Below are positions 11,112 to 22,814 of a stretch of DNA of 64,000 nucleotides, piece after piece (position 1 is the stretch's first letter; each line of letters begins with the position of its first letter). The DNA comes from Siphonodentalium dalli (Eukaryota > Mollusca > Scaphopoda > Gadilida > Siphonodentaliidae): contig CP136066.1 of assembly GCA_032622095.1 (NCBI GenBank), positions 96,247,319 to 96,311,318 of the forward strand, in the 5' to 3' direction. Below the pieces are notes generated by a model. It had not been told where the DNA came from and did not search any database. It worked only from the letters and a program-made list of their open reading frames with translations. The translations under genes and the position numbers were made by a program.

Positions 11112-11749
11112 TCACATAAAGAGAAAAAAGTGTTGGCGAAAGATTATTTCCCTGAACCACACCATTGCGACACGGAACCAGTCAGAAAGTGTATCACCCA
11201 ATCGGACACAAGACTCAGTCTGAGTGTAGAGTTCCTTCACCGCTGCTAGAAAATTTCCGTGGACACCAGTTTCCATAAGTCTATACTCTAGTAGATCCCT
11301 ATCAATGCAATCAAACGGTTTACGCATGTCAACGAATGCCACAAATGTAGATTCCGTGAACGTGCTAAACTCGACAATGTATATACGCACGCGTGTTCCA
11401 GACAAGATCTCCCCTTCCTGAATCCACTCTGTTCATCTACAAGAATATCATTAACATCAAGGAATTATGAAAGTCTAGTATTTAGGACCGCACTGTATAA
11501 CTTGGCTGCAACCGACTGAAGGCTGACGCCTCGATAGTTCATCGGTACTCTTCAGTCCATTGTTGAGTCTTTTGGAAGGGGCACGATGATAGCACGTCTC
11601 CACTCTGTTGGGATAACACTATGATTGAATGAAAGGTCGAATAGTTTATAAAGAATGGATACAGATGCATTTGGTTTGAGCAGCTCGTTGGGTATTTGGT
11701 CAAATCCTGGAGCTTTTCCAGATTTCGCACGATTCACAACTCGCTCCAC
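11112..11749 (-). pseudogene. LINE reverse transcriptase, fingers and palm fragments
   Basis: Two frame pieces cover RT motifs 1 to A. The upstream piece (11749-11552) has GKAPGFDQIPNELLK and IPTEWRRAIIVPLPK. The downstream piece (11405-11112) has the metal-binding Asp of motif A in FVDMRKPFD. After SDWFRV the frame runs off where the G-x-RQG motif should follow, which marks a frameshift near 11165. The catalytic DD box would lie between 11110 and 11050, where the sequence is disrupted. Not functional. Confidence 0.8.
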
Positions 11750-12442
11750 TTCTTCGCAGGTTATAGAATGGTTAAGAATGTCAGATGTCCCTATAGTGTC
11801 GTATCAATATGAATACTTCATGCGTGCTTTCTCGGCCATAATTCTCCCTCTGAAATCATTGTCGAAATAGTCATCATCACGAAAATTGAACATATCCGCG
11901 AAATCAGTCTGCCATTACCGTAATACATCAGTCGGATCAGTATTTATTGTACCATCGTCATTGTCCCACTCATTTGGAACTTTCCGCTTTCGCCGGGGTC
12001 CCAAATTTCGGAGATGATCCCATAATTTGTTGGGTTGATCTAAAATAACCGAGTCCCACTGCAAGGCTAAGTCATGTTTATATTTTCGTTCAAAAGAGCG
12101 AATTCTCCTGTCAAGAAGTTGTTGGCTAGCTTTAAACTTTTCACGAGCGTTCAGCTTATAGCACGATTATGTCCTGGAATTCTAGAGTATAGTTTTTCAT
12201 TTGCGTGCATTGCTTTCCATAAATCCGTAAGTTCATCATTCCAGAAAGGTTTATCAGGCCTCAGTCGTTTACGACATCGTTTGTTACCGTCTCTTGTCGG
12301 AATTGATCGCCTGGCTTCTCTGAACAACAAATCTTTGAATTCCGTTTACTTTATTTTGAGTTTAAGCAGACGATTCGATCAGGACGATAAGTTTAGAAAC
12401 TTCGGACCAACACTCGGTGTTATTCATAAACAAATCTGGTAA

Positions 12443-12629
12443 TTTATCAACTCTGATACGCCGAGGATGTAAACGTCAGATTTAGCAACAAACAAACAAA
12501 AAAACAAGCCCAGCGATATAATATATTTTTGCATATTCCTAATGTGGAGAATGGTGCGGACCGAAATATACTGCTTGTTTTTTTTCTAACCTTTACCGAT
12601 ATAGAGCCGGGACAAGAAAGTGACCTATT
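12443..12629. other. Short non-coding gap
   Basis: AT-rich with short A and T runs; nothing else supported. Confidence 0.4.
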
Positions 12630-13235
12630 TATAGCGCCAAATCAAACAGACTAATTAATGAGCAAGGTGAATTCAGGAGAAGGTACGCCGGTATCATTTA
12701 GGTTCGACACCAAAGTTTTACCGCACTGCTATAAAATCAATCTGCCCAACAGCGAGAGAGCTTCGGGTGGTTCAGACTTTTGGCAAATTCGAACGAAAAT
12801 CAAAGGGGGGGGGGGGGGTGGGAATTGTCAAAAAATCAAACATCGAGACAAAAAAGTTTTGATGGGTGGATGTGATAGATAGTGTCCAGGAGCAACTGTG
12901 TCGTGTCTGTTCAAATCGCGCTAAAGCCGAAGGTTAACTATAGTGGCGAGACTTTATAACGTAAACAGGTATAGTTAAGTGCTGTATCACTAAACTATTT
13001 TCCCCGCCAAATTCAAACGGACTAATGAAGGAGCGATGTAATGCAGGTGCAAGTACGCCGATGTTTTGTACATAATTTCCCAAAGTTTGACCGCTCTACT
13101 ACATACACAACCTGCTCAACGGAGAACTCGCGTGCGGGTGGGTTCAAATTGGCAAATTCCACCGAAAACCTATACTCAAAAACATTGAAACATGGAGATA
13201 CAATTTTGACGAGTGTATGTGATAGTGGGAATCCA
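12630..13235. repeat. Diverged direct tandem duplication, about 370-bp period
   Basis: The unit at 12630-12890 (GCGCCAAATCAAACAGACTA near its start) recurs at 13003-13235 (CGCCAAATTCAAACGGACTA). Shared blocks follow in the same order: GTACGCCG, CCAAAGTTT, a CTGCCCAAC/CTGCTCAAC block, GGGTTCAAA-type, and the end block TTTTGAYGRGTG. The first copy contains a run of G at 12808-12818. No protein function recognised in either copy. Confidence 0.75.
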
Positions 13236-15836
13236 CTCGCAACTAAATAATACGATTTTGTAATTATTAGAGCGAATGGTTTACTTGTGGCGACACTATA
13301 TATAGCATAACACGTAATGCATAAAAATTAACACAGCCCACCACACACTTCACCTGTTTGCTCATAAATGACGTTATGATGCCGTGTGCTGGGCTGTTGA
13401 CGTTATGTTCGTCTTCCAGTGGAAAAATATGATGGAAATATCACAAGAACCCTAACAATGACTTTGTTGAAAGGTTACCAAGAGAGAATATATATATGTC
13501 CACTGCATTTTCCAATTTTAATCCGTTTGGCTGCTAGCCTTTATTTCGGCTATGCAGCTGAACCTCCTAGTGATAGTTCTGCTTTTTTTAATAAATACAG
13601 AAGAAGAAATGGTATATAAGCTGAAGGAAACAAACAGCAAACTAAAAGTGAGAATGTATTTCTTCTCAACTGCTTGCTGTCTACTATGATAAACCAAAGC
13701 GATGGTTCATATACGGATAAGTAGTCAGTGAATGAGAGAGAGAGAGTGACAGACAGAGAGAGGGAGAGGGGTGGGGACAGAACGGGATAAAGCGGAAAAG
13801 CGAGAAGAATGTACTGTATAACATGAGAACGGGAAAACGTGATATATGGAAGTATCCAAATTTCCCACATGGAATTTGAAGCCTAGTTAGCCATAAAATT
13901 GTCTAGCCTACAGAGCGGTTCGCAAAAATAATATCCGCGACCAAGTGTGGATATCCACCATAATTTCGGGTGGCCTCCGATGAGATGTCACCAAACCGGA
14001 TTTGGGATGTCAAAGATGCGGATGATATACTTCGCATTTTGACCGTTTCTGCTTTAAAATATCGCCATTATCATTCGGACAGGCCGGCGCATGGACCATA
14101 TTTAGGGTGAGGGTGCATGTGCAAGGGCGAAAACGTGTATGTTTGTTTGTGTTTTATGTGCTAATGTCATACTAATAGTATAGGCTATTTTGTGTTATTC
14201 GTTATTATAGGCCAGGAACTGCATGTATAACGAATAGAAACATTAAATCAATGTAAATCATGAGTTAGCAGGGACGTGGCTAGATGGTCTCTGTAATAAT
14301 AATTCTAGAACCGAACAAGCCGAAAACTAAATCTGCGAACAACACGATTTGAAAGTCATCGTGACGCTGAACATTCATACCAATTTTGGTTAGAATAATA
14401 TACCAAATTCTGAAGTGCATGCTCAGACGGAGTCCGCTGATAAGATAAGATAAGATAAGATTCATTTCGGTTAAACATACATATCAATTACAGTATATAC
14501 AACCTATATGATAACATAGTAAAATCTTGTGTAAATATTATGCCCACTGCGTGTGGTCCTAGAGCTAAATTAGTTAATAACTAAGTTAATAACTATAGTG
14601 TAATTTACATGTGTACATAACAATCATGATAATATAAACGTGTTTCATAGTGAAATGGATATTATCAACAGCAGTAAGTATGTTGTATATATAGTATGTA
14701 TGCCCACAAGGTAAATCGATAATCAAAGGATGATTCTGGATTCCTACGTGTAACTGTTAATTGCTTTGTGTCATTACTTTCAAAGGTGTTTTGGCAAGAG
14801 CATTGTGTATAAGTTACATCACTCATAGCCGAATGCCAGCCACTCCACCCCATGCACCAAAACCCCAACCAACCAACGTTCAATTACGAACGAATACCCC
14901 CAGTCTGACGCCCCAACCAACATACACGTGCGTCCATAGAGCGAAATACACGAGGGAAAAGCCACATGCACATGCCATATACCCCACCACAACAAAACCC
15001 AACCCACAACACACACACCCCTATTGCACGTGTACACGATTTCTGATATATATTGCTTGCATATGCCACGATTATATATGTATGTACATGTATGTATTGT
15101 GTATTCATATTTATACTGTGTCATACCGAACACGTCCGGCGATTGGGGGATAAATTATGAGTCTGATTTTGTTTATACGCGGTGTTGTAGCTTGGTAAGC
15201 CCATGCTGACCACGCGTGTTACATAGGGACAGTGAAGAGATGACAGGGCCATCGACATCCAGACGAGAAGGTACACAAGTGTGCCACACATAATACATTG
15301 AGATCATATATGTATATGGATGTTTAGGGTTAAAATAGAATCGTCACAATATTATCTGATGGGTGAAAAAGCCAGACATTGTATAATTTATAGCTATACG
15401 ATATATGTATATTCGATAAGATGAATCGGTCTCATTGTCGTGTAACGGTCTACTCGAGTGGAAACGAGTCATAAAGTCTGTAAAATAACATGATTATAAC
15501 AATATACTTCGTAGCGTTTCGTCCTGCATGCGCGGTCTATGTGCAAAACCCAAGTATGTTAATACTAAACGAATATCCGGTTAGCTGCATGCATACGAAC
15601 GACATCATTCACGTAAGTGTGATCAGGGCATCACCTGATCCTTCATTCACCTTTTTGAAATCGCAAAGTTGAATTCTGAGATGGATGTTCAATCAATTTC
15701 AATTAAAATCCATTCCTAATAGATATGTTCACAATATTTCGAAAATGTTATGGATTCAAATTTCAGATGACATTCGCAGTCCAATTGATCAGTATCAGAT
15801 ACACATAAAAACACGCGAAAACTCATCAGAACTCCT
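13236..15836. other. Long non-coding stretch with simple repeats
   Basis: No gene supported. A GA-rich simple repeat lies at 13733-13770 and a (GATAA)-type pentamer repeat at about 14440-14461. A region rich in C and A at 14820-15030 gives open frames without domain content, which I attribute to composition. The TATA/ATG-rich patch at 15060-15110 is likewise low complexity. Confidence 0.5.
14440..14462. repeat. (GATAA)n pentanucleotide repeat
   Basis: Four to five uninterrupted copies of GATAA. Confidence 0.9.
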
Positions 15837-15838
15837 TA

Positions 15839-16432
15839 AAGGGGTACTGTACCCAAGATGTTGTTGTTGGTTTCCATAATCCCCGAGTCGGAGAATAAGG
15901 TAACAACTTTTCCATTTTTTGAAAGTCTGTTGAGTACGAAGTATTGTTACGGATGGCAAATTTACCGGAATGCAAAAATACAAATTGTCGTTGTCGAGTA
16001 ATTTTTGTACAGTTTTCAACCAAATGAATCAAATAAACATTATATTATATGCTTAACAGTCTCATATACTCATTTAAGTTAGTGCATGGTCACTAGTCAA
16101 TGAGTGGCTTGGGTTTTCTCCCCGTATAAGCATAATGTTTCAAACGATCGTGTGTGCAATTGTTTTATTAATCCAGTATCCCTCAATTATAATTTGATTA
16201 CGTTTTGTACACGGAAATTCCAATTTTAAGAGACGCCATTTTATGGCTGGAGCCATAAAATCAATTTATATTAAATTATTAACTTTTAAATTATTAAATT
16301 TTAAGATAGCCTATTAACCTGAGCGTTTACAGAATACATCTTCGACTCAAATTACTTATATGTCTATATAGTATCGATAATAGATCGTTGTTATCACCGG
16401 GAATTTATTGAAAATGGCGTACAGTACCCCTT
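15839..16432. mobile_element. MITE with AAGGGGTACTGTAC termini, TA target site
   Basis: The left end AAGGGGTACTGTAC and right end GTACAGTACCCCTT are inverted, and a TA dinucleotide flanks each side (15837-15838 and 16433-16434). The interior is AT-rich and non-coding. Short TIRs with TA duplication suggest a Tc1/mariner-type non-autonomous element. A relative with the same ends but another interior is at 44430-44752. Confidence 0.8.
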
Positions 16433-16434
16433 TA

Positions 16435-17108
16435 AGTGCTACGCATATTTACTGCACAGAAGATCCGCTTTTGTGACATCTTGTCCGCGACTTTGACATC
16501 TATCTGGACCGAGAGTGTTCCCTCCATATCGCGCGCATATTGAGAATTACATTAACTTTTTAAATTGTGTTCAATCCTATACGTCTTTAACACATTCCGC
16601 TATATGCCGGCATTTGTTTTGGCAGCGTGGAGGGCCAGGAACTATACTAGTGGATGGATGTTCTCGAAAATTTGAGTGAGCAAAAGCAAAAACAGTATTG
16701 AAAAAATTCGCAAATATGTTTTAATGGTTTGAACTGACTGACAGCGGGTGGGTAAATACTCCTGCTTCGTGTGGACGTACACATACGTTGTTCGTTGTCC
16801 GTTTTTCGATGATGAAAAAACATATCATAATACGTGAAAATGACTTTCCCATTCAGTCTGGTTTGGCGATACCTTCGGGTTTCGATACCACGTACACGGG
16901 GCTGATGTGGGTCAAGTGATTTTAGTTTATTTAAAACTTCCTAGATAGATTGTTCAACTGACAAGTATCCAAAACTGTCCGCCTCTGACGGAGCGATAGG
17001 GTCCGATATATTGATCCAGTAGAATGTCGGAGTAGACACGTTAGATATTCATTATAGACCTACTTGCCCTTATAAATAAAAACAAATAAATGATTTTATC
17101 ACGTTTAC
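16435..17108. other. Non-coding stretch
   Basis: No gene supported. TCTGGTTTGGCGATACC near 16858 is the inverse of a segment near 7753. Confidence 0.45.
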
Positions 17109-17114
17109 ATAAAT

Positions 17115-18395
17115 GAGGGGGGAACGGGTATTTTCGGGACACCGGGATCGACCCTTTTTATTTTTCGGGAATTGGGATCGTCAGATTTAATTTTCCGGGA
17201 ATCGGGAACAGAATTCCACTGGGACCCGGGAAAGGTTGAAATTATTTTCCGGGACCCGGGAAATTGTCCCCAATTAATCGGGATTTCCTTTTTTATTCAC
17301 CTAATTATGAACTGATTTCCCCCAAAATGCACACACCCGACCGATATTCCAGCGATGAAAGATGAGTCAGGCATGTTTTGTTCCGTTTCGTGTGTTTTGG
17401 TGATATTCCACGATTTGGATTTTCCCAAGTTAGTCCCGCAGAAACATCAACAACATGGCAGAAGAGTCGCCGCCGGCGGGAGTTAAAATATCAATAAAAG
17501 CATTATTAAGTTATTATCGCGTGAACAAGTGCAATGAAATCGATGCTTCACCCTTCGAAAAAGAGAAAACTAACATTGTTGTAGAACAAAGCGTATTTAA
17601 AAATCTGAATAGCTTCACAAGGCATATAAGAAACTTTTGTGGTATTAGTCGTATTACGACGCTCAGTGTTGGTGGATCGAACAACAATATTAAAAATATA
17701 TAATTTATTTAACTCTTTTTAATGTAAGTTCTCTGTAGGGAGTATTCAGCTGTTATCGATACCGTGCATCTGTAACAACTACCAACAAAGTCTGCTGGTA
17801 TCCAGTAAATTTTAAAGTCATTTATTTACACGAGTTTTACCACTTGGTCAATCTAAGCTGTTGTATCTGGTGACTTGTGTACATCCGTGTTGTCTCCTAT
17901 TTCTCAGTTGGTTTGTGACTTGGTTTTTCATACTAACATTCCAGTTATGGGGCACAATCTCAAATCACAAACCGTCTTAGATATATTGAGACCACATGAA
18001 TTTGCATACATCACCTGGACATTTAGGGAATACCTGATTTGCGGTGGTGTAGATCAGTGTAAAGAGTGATCTGTTGATTCTGTTCAATGGATTTGCATAT
18101 AGGTTCGCATTTTATGTCATGTAAAATGATGTAATTGACCAGACAGTAGCCAGTAAATCATAAGATAGCATAAAAATACAATATATGTACATTGATCTAC
18201 ATTACTTGTGAATATTGTATGTTTTGTCGATACTCTATATAATATTTTAATTCCTGGGAACTGGTTTTTTTTTTTACTGGGAACTGGGATTTGCTTTTAA
18301 TTCCTGGGAACTGGGAAATGGCATATTTTTTTCCTGGGAACTGGGATTTGCTGATTTATTTCCTGGAATCTGGGATTGGACCCCCCCCCCCCCTC
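17115..18395. mobile_element. DNA transposon with G-run termini and repeated subterminal motifs
   Basis: The ends are GAGGGGGG (left) and CCCCCCTC (right), flanked by ATAAAT at 17109-17114 and 18396-18401, consistent with a 6-bp target duplication. Both ends carry arrays of a GGGA-rich motif in direct orientation: about six at 17134-17285 (for example CGGGAATTGGGATCG) and five at 18255-18380 (for example CCTGGGAACTGGGATTTG), spaced about 25-30 bases. Such arrays are usual transposase binding sites. A small open frame inside (17455-17703) may be the start of the element's gene. The superfamily is not determined. Confidence 0.65.
17455..17703 (+). CDS. Small unrecognised open frame inside the G-run element
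   Basis: The start CAACATGGC is a good eukaryotic start context, preceded by ACATCAACA. The 82-codon product begins MAEESPPAGVKISIKALLSYY and contains no cysteine-histidine finger I can see. It ends at a TAA at 17701-17703. It could be the truncated first exon of a transposase, with the rest deleted in this non-autonomous copy. No homology recognised. Confidence 0.35.
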   Translation: MAEESPPAGVKISIKALLSYYRVNKCNEIDASPFEKEKTNIVVEQSVFKNLNSFTRHIRNFCGISRITTLSVGGSNNNIKNI

Positions 18396-18401
18396 ATAAA
18401 T

Positions 18402-19148
18402 AGGAGAATGTTGCATGTCGACTGATTTGGGTTGGCCTCTTGACAGCCAATTACGACATTAATGTTGTAAACCCACCGTTCTACTTTGCGACAAAAGTGG
18501 TCGCATCTAAAAAAAAACGCTCCTCGTATTATGTAAACAATAGGTGACGTCACAAAATCAGCCTTCTTTCGTTATTAAACTCACCATTAAATAAGGCAAT
18601 TACTGATGGGTAACAATTCACATTCGTTGTCTATGAATATACAATAGTTTACAAACGATATGATAAGATCCCGCCTCACCGTATATAACAGGTATATACA
18701 CACTAGAGGCTGTCATTACTGTACGGACGAAGATAGAAGTTTTTAATGTAAACATCCCTAATACCATAAGTCCATATTCAAGCTGAATCTTTGTTATCAA
18801 AAGACTCGTCAAAACAACGAAGCGAGGGTCGCTTGCGAGCCGATAGGCCCGCTCGACTGCTGATTGTCCATTTCCAAATGCGCCTGCAATGGTGAAACCC
18901 CCATACGCCCCCCCCCCCCACCCCGCCCGCGTGGTTCGCTGCAGACACCACCAATGCGGCAGGGTGTGAACGGGAGAAAATTGACGAAAAATCCAACCAA
19001 TCGTGCAAATCTGGGCGTATTGTCCGCTATGGAAGAGTAAGCCGATTGTACTTCGACGTAACCCACTATTAACCCACTATAGCTGCATGGTTCATGAAAC
19101 TGGGACTATATTCGCGAATGTGTAAAGTAATACCTGATATATTTGCAG
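18402..19148. other. Non-coding stretch before the NPC2-like exon
   Basis: No supported coding exon on either strand. A run of C lies at 18907-18917. A signal-peptide exon for the NPC2-like gene was looked for here and not found. The final bases before 19149 read TATTTGCAG, a good splice acceptor. Confidence 0.45.
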
Positions 19149-19324
19149 CGGTAACTGTTCAAACAGCGCAGGCGAAGGCTTATGGGATAATAGACGGCGT
19201 ACCAACTCCATTCCCAACAGTCCCGTCCAACGCATGCGCAAGTGGTCAGGTCAGGTGTCCTATTGAGAAATGGCAACTCACAACCTATAACAGTGAAGTG
19301 TATTTTGACAAATGCTATCCCAAC
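19149..19324 (+). CDS. NPC2: Probable internal exon of an NPC2-like (ML domain) gene
   Basis: A 176-base open segment sits between an acceptor (TATTTGCAG before 19149) and a donor (AAC/GTAAGTATT after 19324). It begins two bases into a codon and ends on a codon boundary. The peptide reads AKAYGIIDGVPTPFPTVPSN, then ACASGQVRCPIEKWQLTTYN, and ends in CYPN. This matches the middle of NPC2 proteins: G-I-x-G-V-P-x-P-F-P, a Cys, then C-P-x5-Q-x2-T-Y and a late Y-P. NPC2 proteins are secreted or lysosomal sterol carriers with an ML fold. No other exon was found in the window; the gene may have long introns, or this exon may be a stray copy. The next bases belong to a repeat. Confidence 0.6.
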
Positions 19325-19655
19325 GTAAGTATTACAAGAAAACCATAGTCAGAAATTGTAACACCATCAAGATCATATTATTAGCCATAAATATAAATTA
19401 TAAAATATATTGGTTACATGAATGCACCGCCTCAGAATTCCGTTAAAACAACTAATCCTTCAAATTATTACAAAAAAACTACGGCTTATTACTGCAGGTT
19501 TCTCATTCACCACACCAGAAAGCTTCTAAATGCGGATCAAACATCTGAGGTGTTGTGTTCCCGCCAAGAGTGCATGGCCCAGCCATTGTTCATACCTAAA
19601 CGTCGAAAGCAATTAACGCGGTCTTAGTGGTTAGATACTGCAACTATAAGACATC
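19325..19655. repeat. Direct repeat copy 1 (partner 19935-20262)
   Basis: Starting right after the exon donor, this segment shares nearly all of its sequence with 19935-20262, for example AGATCATATTATTAGCCATA, AAATATATTGGTTACATGAA and GCAATTAACGCGGTC. The offset is about 610 bases. Confidence 0.85.
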
Positions 19656-19934
19656 CAGCGAATAACAACCCCACGAAAACCCGAAATGTGTTGTCCTGCG
19701 AGATGTCCCATCGCTATAGCTCAATTTGACACTGCCAGATTAGCTTTTCTACAATATCCTAAAACAATAAAGCTTCTCAAATCATCGGCATAGTCAATAG
19801 AACTTTCACAAACTTGGACATTCCAACTACAGCTTTTATCGGACTCGGGGTCGCAGTACAACTTTAACGCGTCCCAAAATAACCGCATTCTGGGTAGCAC
19901 TAGTACAGCTTTTAAAGCGACCCAATCTATTTAC

Positions 19935-20540
19935 AAGAAAACCTTAATCAGAAATGGTAACGCCCTCAAGATCATATTATTAGCCATAATTAGAAGTCAT
20001 AATATAAAATATATTGGTTACATGAATTAACCACCTCAGAATTCTGTTAAAACAACTAATCCTTCGAATTATTACAAACAACTGCGGCTTATTACTGCAG
20101 GTTTTTCATTCACCACACCAGAAAGCTTCTAAATGCGGATACAAAATCGGAGGTATTGTGTTCCCACCCAGAGTGCATGGTCCAGCCATTGTTCATACCC
20201 AAAGATCGAAAGCAATTAACGCGGTCATAATTATTACATACTGCAACTATAATACCATCACAACACAACCATCAGTGGGCTGCAGAACGAAAAATATCTA
20301 TAAAAGTTGAAATATAAGACTTACAAATTATCTTTTAAATTTCTTTTATTTGTAATTGACATAGCTTGTCACAAACCAAAAATCAACATTATTGACATAA
20401 TAATGTAAAGGACAATAAACGAAATTGAAAATCCCAACTACACCGTTTACCGGTGACCGGCCTCCTGATCGTGCAGTTCGACTTTAAAACTAATAAACCG
20501 GTGACCGGCCTCCTGATCGCGCAGTTCAAGTTTTAAACCG
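19935..20540. repeat. Dispersed repeat, with an inverted copy at 58230-58640
   Basis: The first part is the direct partner of 19325-19655. The region also matches 58640-58230 on the other strand: CAGAAATGGTAACG, AAAATATATTGGTT and CAGAATTC in one part, then GGGCTGCAGAACGAA, GTTGAAATATAAGACTTACA and CCAACTACACC in the other. Two forms of the end segment, CCGGTGACCGGCCTCCTGAT, stand side by side at 20450 and 20499. Confidence 0.8.
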
Positions 20541-20620
20541 GGAAAAAAACATAAAACTAATATGGGACCACGGAATTTTATAATTTGTCCCACAGATTAC
20601 ACCTGGTGGTATTAATAAGG

Positions 20621-20706
20621 TATTGTGGTCGATTGACGGTAACATGGTGTGAATCGGACGGCTTGGCGTTTATGTTCAACCATGTCGCGTCAATCGACCA
20701 CAATAA
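20621..20706. repeat. Hairpin with TATTGTGGTCGATTGACG arms
   Basis: The arm TATTGTGGTCGATTGACG and its complement CGTCAATCGACCACAATA frame a loop of about 50 bases. No coding content; likely a small foldback element. Confidence 0.8.
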
Positions 20707-20709
20707 CGT

Positions 20710-22814
20710 ATATGTTCTACCGACATTCCTGGTCATTCTTAGAATTTATTTTTTAACTTAATTTGATATCTGTTTGGACTAATTGGACTATCATCGGTAT
20801 ATTCCACTGTTACTGTAATGTTTACATAATAATGGTTTGACATGCGATATTTAATTATTGGAGAGTTATTAATAATGAAAATAAGAACAATGTCATCTAT
20901 TTTTATATTCTTGTTGATGGCAGTTGTTTTACAGATGTATGAACCAACTTCGAAGGCCTTTAGTCCATTTAAGAACCACCAATCAATTTCAAATAATAAA
21001 AATAAGCCCACTTTCACGAGTGCAGGATATTTTCATGATGTTATTTCTGAAAACTTTGTGAAAACTTTCTTGTTTGTTCTGTTAATCAATGAACCATATG
21101 GACCGAGGTCAGTTCTTTGCCATAAGTCCACTATAGGGTCCTGCGAATCTGCAATTTTCAAATATTCAAAATCCAATATCGATTCAGGCGGTTGATATCG
21201 ATATCGAATCGAATCTGGAATCGAATCGGCAAAATTGGTGTATAGCGCAAATATCTCTGTGAATACAATTATGCAGTCTGATTATAAGTTTAAATAGTTA
21301 AACTAAATTGGATCAGAGTATGATTATGAACAAAACAGTTATGTAGTTTGCGGTTAATCATTATATTCACCATCTTAAGTCTTACTGTTCAAACAGTAGA
21401 TGTATACGACAATTCTAGGAATTCGTTCGCAACGCTACAATCTTGGGATCGGGCCGTATTGTGAGTTTTTGTGACGCAATCAATTAGACCTGAGTGTAAC
21501 ACGTGACCATGCTGCGACACACCCGACTATTTATATATACCAGGATCGTGCAGTTCGCCTATAGTTATCACGACAACGCAATTAACCAGTTACCAGTTCG
21601 TCATATCACTGTTAGGCTATTTGAACAGCTTGTCGTTACGTTCGCTTTTTTTGGAGGCATTACCGAAATGATCCATCCTTTACTAATTTGACATTGTGTT
21701 CGTTAGACTATCGTACATGTATCACTCATATATACATGTAATCCATCACCACCCAGAGCAAAAGTCGCAACAATTGGTCAAAGATTGGAGCAAACTAGAT
21801 ATAACTATAGAAATTACATTTTTTTTTTCTCATTGTGTAAAATTATTTCTGGCTTTTTATATATTTGTAGTATATGGAGTATTCTATTTGATAACGTATT
21901 TAACTTAAAATTAAGATACACAGTTCCGTTATATATAACCAAGACGCTTGTCTTCTCCAAATAATTGTCCAGATTTTATTAGATCAGCAATGTGTCTACT
22001 CTGGCTGCGTCCATGTCTAGATATCATATTCTAATTCATTGAATTACTGACTGGGAACCTCATAAAATCGGAAAACATAATGTATGTGATGATATATTTA
22101 GTTGATACACCTTCGTTGCTTAATAATGCACTTCGTGTCAGATGAAGGTCACAGTTCGAGATTACATGAACGACTTCTGTGAGCCGAGTTCGCGTTGGGT
22201 TATTTACGATTATAAAGTTTTCCGATGGTAGTCATCGTTCATGTTTGTGGCGCTATATCGGCGATAACTTTGATCCGACGGTTTAGAGTCGCTTTAACAG
22301 CTTCTTTACTATATGGATACTTCCTGAGTTTGTGAACATCTTATTGTGCCATTCCGATCAATACATGGTCATTTCGATATAAGAATTGATAATTTGTCAC
22401 GCTCACTGAAGCAAGCACATTTGAAGCATGCAATGTAAACTCATACCGAATCTGTGCCTCCATATCTCTCATGTATCAACAATTAGCAGTATGTTAGTTG
22501 GGTTTATCTTGTGAATCACGGGAGTTTCGTGCGGAGACAACAGCGGAAATATGAACATACCGATATAGAAAACGAAATTAAAAGCGTTATCTACTTCGGT
22601 AGACAAGGGAGGTAATAAACACAGCTATCGATAAAACAAATTAAAGCTGACCATAATTGGAACTTGGAACTTTAGTATGTTGCTCCCTTGATTTTTGGGA
22701 CAAGTAAATATATAGATATATTAGTATAACGCCTAAAATGTTAGCCTAACTCGCTATTTTGTCTTGTTGCATTGATCTGTGCCATATATAGTGTGGTAAT
22801 GGGAGAGTAAAAAC
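20710..22814. other. Non-coding stretch
   Basis: No gene supported. There is a short CG-rich patch of ATCGATATCGAATCGAATC-type sequence at 21175-21230. Otherwise it is ordinary AT-rich DNA with TACATGTA words near 21715-21740. Confidence 0.5.

Larger units (their letters stand above)
9883..12440 (-). mobile_element. Decayed LINE retrotransposon, reverse-transcriptase half
   Basis: Read on the minus strand, the region carries pieces of one ORF2-type protein in the proper order. At 12350-11960 is the linker before RT (KPFWNDELTDLWKA, then PNKLWDHLRNLGP). At 11749-11539 is the RT entry motif (KSGKAPGFDQIPNELL). At 11405-11112 is palm motif A (FVAFVDMRKPFDCIDRDLL). At 11051-10347 are the thumb and connection (KYLGVLLNE, VVPILDYCSGVWGY). 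At 10197-9883 is a Cys-His C-terminus. Many stops and frameshifts separate the pieces. The endonuclease is missing, so this is a 5'-truncated, old copy. It differs clearly from the 36-41 kb LINE. Clade is in the broad Jockey/CR1/I range; I do not assign it further. Confidence 0.85.

Noticed and set aside
12074-12442. 122-codon frame on the plus strand
   Set aside because: It is the antisense of the LINE linker (KPFWNDELTDLWKA region) on the minus strand.
14761-15153. Pro/Thr-rich open frames on both strands
   Set aside because: They come from a C/A-rich patch with no domain, start context or conservation visible.
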